Part shown: positions 5,990 through 10,983 of the stretch, piece after piece
Layout: each line of letters begins with the position of its first letter
How positions within the stretch are numbered: position 1 is the stretch's first letter
NCBI GenBank assembly: GCA_003512525.1
Contig: DOQG01000018.1
Location: 38,945 to 49,927, forward strand
DNA: 10,983 nucleotides
Origin: Oscillospiraceae bacterium
GTDB lineage: Bacteria > Bacillota > Clostridia > Oscillospirales > Ruminococcaceae
Direction: 5' to 3'
Position numbers and translations under genes: made by a program
Notes under the pieces: model-generated
Told to the model about the DNA's origin: nothing
The model's database searches: none
What the model saw: only the letters and a program-made list of their open reading frames with translations

Positions 5990-6058
5990 GTAACCGAATT
6001 GTTACCGTTGTTACCGTTTTGTAACCATTTGTAACCGAATTGTTACCGTATTGTAACC
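5990..6058. promoter_or_regulatory. Seven phased GTWACC motifs, candidate regulator-binding array
   Basis: GTAACC or GTTACC starts at 5990, 6001, 6010, 6021, 6031, 6042 and 6053, all in the same orientation, with consensus about TTGTWACCGWW. Intervals are 11, 9, 11, 10, 11 and 11 bp, a mean of 10.5 bp, which is one DNA helical turn. The array ends 9 bp before the -35 at 6068. Such in-phase direct repeats are typical of cooperative activators on one face of DNA, for example OmpR/PhoB-family response regulators. The regulator is not identified. Confidence 0.65.
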
Positions 6059-6067
6059 GAATTTTAA

Positions 6068-6095
6068 TTGCTTTTTGCTTATTTTATGATATACT
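6068..6095 (+). promoter_or_regulatory. Promoter of the second C40-like lipoprotein
   Basis: TATACT (6090-6095) with an extended -10 TG (6087-6088) and a weak -35 TTGCTT (6068-6073) at 16-bp spacing. A poor -35 with an upstream binding array fits an activator-dependent promoter. The ribosome binding site AAAGG (6123-6127) serves the start at 6138. Confidence 0.6.
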
Positions 6096-6137
6096 TAAAT
6101 CACGGACAGGAAATGTTAAAGCAAAGGTCGTGATATT

Positions 6138-6893
6138 ATGAAAAAGAAATTATCATCGATATTAGCGATATTGACAATTGTCGCTGTGGCATCACTTACC
6201 GCCTGCTCGGGAAATTCTCAGCCGACAGAAAGCAGTGAAGCTCCGCAAAGCTCAAGTGCAGAAAACAGCACCGACAACTCCGATAACAGCAGTTCAGAAA
6301 CCTCCGCAAACTCCTCGTCCGAAAACACATCGTCAGACAACGGCTCAGTTGATGATACCTCGTCAGACAATAGCTCGACCGATGATACATCATCAGACAA
6401 CAGCTCGACCGATGATACCTCATCAGACAACAGCTCAGCCGATGATACCTCGTCAGACAACAGCTCGACCGATGATACATCGTCAGACAACAGCTCAGCT
6501 GATGATACCGAGTCTGCCGCACGATCCGAAAAAGGTGACGCTATAGCCAAAACGGCATACGATATGCTGGGTAAGCCATTCACCGACGGCGGATACAAAC
6601 CGGAAACCGGCTTCGATAACTCCGGACTTATATACTATGCGCTGACAAGCGCGGGTGTTGAGTGCCCCAGAGGTCTTACCGCACAGAAAGACATGGGTAA
6701 AGAGGTCAGTCTTTCCGAACTGCAAAAAGGCGATATTGTCTTTATAAAAGACGGTGAGTCTTTCTTCGCAGGCATATACACAGGTGATAACACAATAGTT
6801 TTCAGCCCTTTTCCCGGGCAGAAAGTGCGCACCGCCGATCTCAGGTCGATATACTATATCGACAACTTCCTTAAGGCTGTAAGAGTGGATTAA
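6138..6893 (+). CDS. Lipoprotein with Asp/Ser/Thr repeat stalk and inactive NlpC/P60-like domain
   Basis: This 251-residue paralogue of the gene at 5273 has a lipoprotein signal ending SLTAC (C23 lipidated) and an acidic stalk (about 25-130) with five DDTSSDNSS(T/A) decapeptides at 72-121. Its NlpC/P60-like domain (about 132-251) shares GFDNSGLIYY (158-167), CPRG (176-179), AQK (182-184), GIY (212-214) and the SPFPGQKV pattern (223-230) with the first protein. The three catalytic positions are replaced in the same way: Cys to Asn (N161), His to Phe (F210) and His to Phe (F222). Cysteine other than C23 occurs only at C176. The stalk should hold the domain away from the membrane, within or beyond the wall. 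No terminator follows until the stem-loop at 7118. Regulation probably runs through the phased array at 5990-6058. A wall-binding or partner-activating role is inference. Confidence 0.88.
   Translation: MKKKLSSILAILTIVAVASLTACSGNSQPTESSEAPQSSSAENSTDNSDNSSSETSANSSSENTSSDNGSVDDTSSDNSSTDDTSSDNSSTDDTSSDNSSADDTSSDNSSTDDTSSDNSSADDTESAARSEKGDAIAKTAYDMLGKPFTDGGYKPETGFDNSGLIYYALTSAGVECPRGLTAQKDMGKEVSLSELQKGDIVFIKDGESFFAGIYTGDNTIVFSPFPGQKVRTADLRSIYYIDNFLKAVRVD
6327..6509 (+). repeat. 30-bp in-frame tandem repeats coding the acidic stalk
   Basis: Five complete 30-bp units start at 6351, 6381, 6411, 6441 and 6471 with the opening GATGATAC; a partial unit precedes (6327-6350) and another follows (6501-6509). 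Units differ at a few bases, mostly third positions plus a switch between Thr and Ala at the tenth codon. Copy-number change would lengthen or shorten the stalk without a frameshift. Confidence 0.9.
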
Positions 6894-7117
6894 CGCTTTT
6901 ATTGCACAATCATCACAAAGCTTTTTCAGCATCGGATAATACCTACACAATAGCTTCATACCGCTTTACAACATTACAACAGCTTCTCAGACTACATCGC
7001 AGTAGCATTCAGCCGGAACTTTCATAGCATCTTCAAATATTTATACAGCATTTTAACATCGCTTCGACAGTTTTCTTAACTTCCGCTGCATTGCAGCAAA
7101 TTCTCCTCTCTTATATA
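6894..7117. other. Intergenic stretch without a gene
   Basis: No reading frame with a ribosome binding site or family signal is visible here. The stretch is AT-rich and repeatedly uses AGC(T/A)T words, at 6919, 6952, 6981, 7004, 7026 and 7047; the last four are 23, 22 and 21 bp apart. A small palindrome CTGCATTGCAG lies at 7086-7096. It could be a decayed 3' region or a protein-binding spacer. No function can be assigned. Confidence 0.4.
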
Positions 7118-7155
7118 TTTGCCCCTCCGCTTTTGCGGAGGGGCAAAATCTTTTT
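7118..7155 (+). terminator. Strong GC stem-loop terminator ahead of the GH2 gene
   Basis: GCCCCTCCGC (7121-7130) pairs perfectly with GCGGAGGGGC (7135-7144) around TTTT. TTT (7118-7120) and AAA (7145-7147) lengthen the stem, and TTTTT follows at 7151-7155. It lies 228 bp past the upstream stop at 6893 and isolates the GH2 unit. Confidence 0.75.
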
Positions 7156-7174
7156 AACGAAAACCCGATTTATC

Positions 7175-7208
7175 TTGATTTTCACTGCTCAAACTGCTAC
7201 AATATAAT
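7175..7208 (+). promoter_or_regulatory. Promoter of the GH2 gene
   Basis: TTGATT (7175-7180), a 17-bp spacer and TACAAT (7198-7203), continuing to TATAAT (7203-7208). The 11 bases TACAATATAAT are identical to those of the sigma operon promoter at 1390-1400. The ribosome binding site AAAGGA (7233-7238) lies 8 bp before the start. Confidence 0.65.
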
Positions 7209-7246
7209 CATACAAATTCAGCTATAAAGCCGAAAGGAAAAGTAAA

Positions 7247-10200
7247 ATGGAAAAACGCACAGTCTTATTCAATGATAACTGGAAATTTGCTCTTACCGAG
7301 CCGGACAGCGATGAAAAGGCTCTTCAGAACGTGCATTGGTATAATGTCGAGATACCCCACGACTGGCTTATCGGAGATACCGCAAATCTCTATAAATCCG
7401 GTTGCGGCTGGTACGAAAAGCGCTTCTCTGTAGACAAGCTCGATCCACAGGACTGCTATATCCTGATATTTGACGGTGTTTATATGGATACTACCGTTTA
7501 TGTCAACGGAAAGGCGGTCGGTGAATGGAAATACGGCTATACCTCGTTCAGCTTTGATATAACCGACAGCCTTATCGAGGGCGACAATCGCATTTTAGTG
7601 AGAGTAAATCATAAAGCGCCGAATACCCGCTGGTACAGCGGAGCAGGCATATACCGCAACGTATGGCTGAGAAAGACCTCGCGCAACCATATCGTACAGG
7701 ACGGCATATATATAAATGCCAGACCCAACGACAGCGACCACAGAGAGCAAGGAAAGTGGAAGGTAATTATACAGACGGAGCTGTCGATGCAGACCTGCGG
7801 AACGCTTGCGTTTGATGTGACCGACCCGACAGGATATGAAGCTTACAGTTGCGAACGCAGAGTATGCGGAAAAAGCGACAAGCTGGTGTTCTATATCGAC
7901 GGACCTAAGCTTTGGGATATCATCACACCCGATCTTTACTCATTATCGGTTGCACTGTATGCCGAGGACGGAACGCAATACGACAGTGTTCAGACTAAAT
8001 TCGGTTTCAGAACCACAAAGTTCGACCCGAAAGAGGGTTTTCTGCTCAACGGTATCCGTGTTAAGCTCAACGGCGTTTGTATGCACCACGATCTCGGGGC
8101 ACTCGGCGCGGCTGTAAATTATGATGCAACATATCGCCAGCTTTCAAAGATGAAGGAAATGGGTGTCAACGCTATCCGTACAAGCCACAACCCGCCGTCA
8201 AAAGAACTTATGGATATATGCGACAAAATGGGACTGCTCGTAGACAGCGAGATATTCGATATGTGGGAGCTTGCAAAGAATGAGAACGACTATCACCGTT
8301 TCTTTCCCGAATGGTATAAAACAGACGTTGCCGCATGGATACGCCGTGACCGCAACCACCCCTCCGTCATCATGTGGAGCATAGGAAACGAAATTTACGA
8401 CACCCACAAAAGTCCGCGAGGTCTTGAGGTGGCAAAGATGCTGGCTGAAGAGGTCGAAAAGAACGACCCTATGCACAACGCTCCGCCTACTATAGCGTCA
8501 AACTATATGCAGTGGGAAAACGCACAGAATGTAGCTGACTTCCTTAAGATCGCCGGCTATAACTATGCCGAAAAGCTGTACGACGATCATCACGAAAAGC
8601 ACCCCGACTGGGTGATATACGGCAGCGAGACCGCATCTACAGTCCGCTCACGAGGAATTTACCATTTCCCTTACGAAACGTCACTTCTTGTATATGATGA
8701 TCTGCAGTGCTCCGATCTCGGCAACAGTGTTGTAAACTGGGGCGCTTCGCCGCTTAATTCTTATGCTATGGATACTGCCGCCGATTATTCGATGGGGCAG
8801 TTTGTCTGGACCGGCTTTGACTACATCGGCGAGCCTACTCCCTACAATACCAAAAATTCATATTTCGGCATAGTGGATACCGCCGGTTTTGAAAAGGACT
8901 CGTTCTGGTTCTATAAATCGGTGTGGGATATCGCCTATGAAAAGCCTTTTATCCACCTTTCGCCCTGCTACTGGGACTTTAACGAGGGTCAGATGATAGA
9001 TATCATCGCATACTCAAACCTACCCGTTCTTAAGCTCCGTTACGGCGGAAAAACATACGACAGCGAAACGCTTGACCACAAGAGCGAGGGCAAGCTGTGC
9101 GCACATTTCCGTGTGCCTTATCACAAGAAGCTGCCGATAGCCGTAATAGGCTATTATAATGAAAACTGCACGAACGACAACTATGCGGTCGAGGAGGTGC
9201 TCTTCACCCCTTATGAAACCTATAAGCTCCGTATGCGCAGTGATAAAAATGAGATAACCGCCGATGGCAGATCTCTTGCATTTATAACAATAACAGCAGA
9301 GGATATAACAGGACAGGAAGTACAGAACGCCAACAACAGGATAAAATTCACTGTCAGCGGTGCAGGCAGACTGCTCGGACTGGACAACGGCGACAGCACC
9401 GACTATGACAGCTACAAGGGCAGTCACCGTAAGCTGTTCTCAGGCAAGCTCCTTGCGATCATCGGTTCGACATTTGAAACAGGCGAAATTACAGTCACCG
9501 CCGAGAGCGAAGGTCTGCAGCCGACATCGTTAGTCATTAACGCGGTCGCTCCCGAAACCGTCCCCGAGGGTGTAAGTGTTGTGACCGAAAATGCATTCCC
9601 CGCAGTCACAACTGCGTACACCAAAGAAATACCGGTCCGCAAGATAGAGCTTACCGACAATGGCACTCGCAAGCTCGGCAAGGACAACGATACAGCGATG
9701 GTAAGCGTTAAGATACATCCCGAAAATGCAACGTTCCGCGATATAGAGTTCAAGTGCTGTGCAGACAACGGCGTTGAGATAAGCTTTGCAAGGGTAACAG
9801 ATTTTGACGGCAGTACAGCTGTGTTAAAGGCATTCGGTGACGGTAATTTCCGTCTGCGCGCCTATTCAAAGAACGGTACGGATATCCCTAAGGTGATCTC
9901 CGAGCTTGAATACACTGTCACAGGACTTGGTAAGGCGGAAAAAGATCCGTATATCTTTGTTGCCGCCTGTCTGTGCGATTTCTCGAATGTTCCCGTCACA
10001 ACGATAGACAGAGGCTCACTCGGCGGATTTAACGGCAGAACCGTAGTCGGCTTTGGCTCGATAGATTTCGGCGGCGGTACAAAGCATATCACATTGAGCG
10101 TAGGCAACAGCGGCGGCGGTGAAGATTACCCCGTAGAGCTATATCTGGGCGATGCGGGTAACGGCGGCGAATACGTCGGCACATTCAATATAAAGAATAA

Positions 10201-10702
10201 CGGCGGCTGGGACAGGGCATACCCTCAGGAGTTTGATCTCCCGCGCAGAATAAGCGGAATACATGATATCAGCTTCGTCATAAATGATTCCTGCATATTC
10301 GGCGGCTTTGAATTTGCAAAGTACGACCGCACCTATGCAGAGAATGCGGCAGCGGACAACGATAACCTTTACGGTGACGATTATAAGGTAAACGGTTCAT
10401 GCGTTGAAGAGATAGGAAACAATGTTGTTATCGAATTTAACGATCTTGACTTTGCAGACGGCACGGACAAGATAACCGTTACAGGCAGAACACCGCTTGA
10501 CAACTGTACTATACAGCTCAGGGTAAACGATGAGAACGGCAATCAGACGACCCGCCTGCTTGAGTTCCCGCACGCAGACGGGTATACACCCGTAACATTC
10601 GATATCGAACGTATCTGCGGAAAGAATAATATCGCTTTTGTATTCCTGCCCGGTACACAGTTCGATATGGCATCGTTCAGATTTATAAAAGCGGAAGAAT
10701 AA
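7247..10702 (+). CDS. GH2 beta-galactosidase-type glycosidase with two C-terminal sandwich modules
   Basis: The 1151-residue protein has the GH2 order: an N-terminal jelly-roll (about 5-145, with NDNWKF, IPHDW and RWYSGAGIYRNVWL), an immunoglobulin-like domain (about 148-256), then a TIM barrel (about 262-575). Barrel landmarks are FLLNGIRVKLNGVCMHHDLG (265-284), AIRTSHNP (309-316), the acid/base in SIGNE (E382) and the nucleophile in YGSE (E461). Beta-rich domains follow (about 580-660, then 661-765 with the LGLDNGD pattern). The last quarter holds two CBM6-like modules, about 905-1025 (VGFGSIDFGGG to GGFEF) and about 1045-1148 (NNVVIEFNDLDF to ASFRF). There is no signal peptide, so it probably works in the cytoplasm, releasing terminal beta-galactose or a related sugar from imported oligosaccharides. 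The exact sugar cannot be read from the sequence. The GH5 enzyme upstream could supply such oligosaccharides, but the two genes are separately transcribed. Confidence 0.93.
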   Translation: MEKRTVLFNDNWKFALTEPDSDEKALQNVHWYNVEIPHDWLIGDTANLYKSGCGWYEKRFSVDKLDPQDCYILIFDGVYMDTTVYVNGKAVGEWKYGYTSFSFDITDSLIEGDNRILVRVNHKAPNTRWYSGAGIYRNVWLRKTSRNHIVQDGIYINARPNDSDHREQGKWKVIIQTELSMQTCGTLAFDVTDPTGYEAYSCERRVCGKSDKLVFYIDGPKLWDIITPDLYSLSVALYAEDGTQYDSVQTKFGFRTTKFDPKEGFLLNGIRVKLNGVCMHHDLGALGAAVNYDATYRQLSKMKEMGVNAIRTSHNPPSKELMDICDKMGLLVDSEIFDMWELAKNENDYHRFFPEWYKTDVAAWIRRDRNHPSVIMWSIGNEIYDTHKSPRGLEVAKMLAEEVEKNDPMHNAPPTIASNYMQWENAQNVADFLKIAGYNYAEKLYDDHHEKHPDWVIYGSETASTVRSRGIYHFPYETSLLVYDDLQCSDLGNSVVNWGASPLNSYAMDTAADYSMGQFVWTGFDYIGEPTPYNTKNSYFGIVDTAGFEKDSFWFYKSVWDIAYEKPFIHLSPCYWDFNEGQMIDIIAYSNLPVLKLRYGGKTYDSETLDHKSEGKLCAHFRVPYHKKLPIAVIGYYNENCTNDNYAVEEVLFTPYETYKLRMRSDKNEITADGRSLAFITITAEDITGQEVQNANNRIKFTVSGAGRLLGLDNGDSTDYDSYKGSHRKLFSGKLLAIIGSTFETGEITVTAESEGLQPTSLVINAVAPETVPEGVSVVTENAFPAVTTAYTKEIPVRKIELTDNGTRKLGKDNDTAMVSVKIHPENATFRDIEFKCCADNGVEISFARVTDFDGSTAVLKAFGDGNFRLRAYSKNGTDIPKVISELEYTVTGLGKAEKDPYIFVAACLCDFSNVPVTTIDRGSLGGFNGRTVVGFGSIDFGGGTKHITLSVGNSGGGEDYPVELYLGDAGNGGEYVGTFNIKNNGGWDRAYPQEFDLPRRISGIHDISFVINDSCIFGGFEFAKYDRTYAENAAADNDNLYGDDYKVNGSCVEEIGNNVVIEFNDLDFADGTDKITVTGRTPLDNCTIQLRVNDENGNQTTRLLEFPHADGYTPVTFDIERICGKNNIAFVFLPGTQFDMASFRFIKAEE

Positions 10703-10983
10703 AACACTCAGGAGCTGTGACACAATTCCTCAGCTTATCAGATTTCATTAAAATTACAATGCAGTATATTGTAAAACGTCAAAACAATAAATATAGTGCC
10801 GGCATCGCTGAAAACAGCTTCAGCACTAATAAGGTGTTAATAATTTCGTGAGTGTATCAATGCAACTGCATTATCACCGAAATTTCCAAAAAACGTACTA
10901 TCCAAAGATATCTGTACAGTCCCCCGGGTCGGACAGAGCGTCAGCGTCCCGCTTATAATGGGATTTGAAACGCAATCGTTTGT
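10703..10983. other. 3' intergenic stretch after the GH2 gene
   Basis: No gene is recognisable up to the right edge. It holds TTACAAT/ATTGTAA (10754-10760 with 10768-10774), GCTGAA/TTCAGC (10807-10812 with 10819-10824), a TATAAT at 10954-10959 without a convincing -35, and AAACG/CGTTT (10968-10972 with 10977-10981). No stem has a T run, so no GH2 terminator can be assigned. The TATAAT could belong to a gene beyond the window. Confidence 0.4.

Noticed and set aside
6351..6500. A regular 30-bp repeat array that could suggest a CRISPR
   Set aside because: The units are contiguous with no spacers, lie in frame inside a lipoprotein gene and encode a repeated decapeptide.
10754..10774. TTACAAT/ATTGTAA as the GH2 terminator
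   Set aside because: The stem is AT-rich, only 7 bp, and no T run follows.
10921..10983. Possible riboswitch or tRNA start at the right edge
   Set aside because: A TATAAT and short stems are visible but no conserved riboswitch core or tRNA arms; too little sequence remains to support a call.

Overview
The window looks like chromosomal DNA from a fibre-degrading, low-to-moderate GC gut or rumen Firmicute, most likely Ruminococcus or a close relative. That reading rests on the protein types (a GH5 subfamily 4-like lipoprotein, a large GH2 with C-terminal sandwich modules, Thr/Ser/Asp-rich surface linkers, C40-like lipoproteins), the Gram-positive GGAGG-type ribosome binding sites and the sigma-A-type promoters. 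It is inference, not a species call. There are eight genes, no RNA genes and no transposase.

Layout. Positions 1-1152 (minus strand): 5' part of a secreted protein with two putative beta-sandwich modules and a repetitive Pro/Lys/Asp linker, running off the left edge. Positions 1153-1584: divergent promoter region. Positions 1585-2814: an ECF sigma factor and a membrane protein built like an anti-sigma factor, closed by a strong terminator. Positions 3015-4457: a lipid-anchored GH5 endoglucanase-like enzyme with a long Thr-rich stalk. Positions 4552-4782: a tiny surface protein with a sorting-signal-like end. Positions 4791-5085: a chain of hairpins bounded by two nearly identical stem-loops, probably a non-coding repeat element. 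Positions 5273-5905 and 6138-6893: two paralogous lipoproteins of NlpC/P60 (C40) type in which the catalytic Cys and both catalytic His positions are replaced. Positions 7247-10702: a cytoplasmic-looking GH2 beta-galactosidase-type enzyme of 1151 residues.

How the genes may work together. All but the sigma factor and the GH2 carry a signal or anchor for the cell surface. The theme is envelope and polysaccharide: a lipid-tethered glucanase cuts beta-glucan or xyloglucan outside, the GH2 probably finishes imported oligosaccharides inside, and the ECF sigma/membrane protein pair could couple an envelope or substrate signal to transcription. Each gene after the sigma operon has its own promoter, so this is a cluster of single-gene units, not one operon.

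The most unusual features are the pair of apparently dead NlpC/P60 lipoproteins and, in front of the second one, seven GTWACC motifs spaced at a mean of exactly 10.5 bp that end just upstream of the promoter, which looks like a helically phased regulator-binding array.
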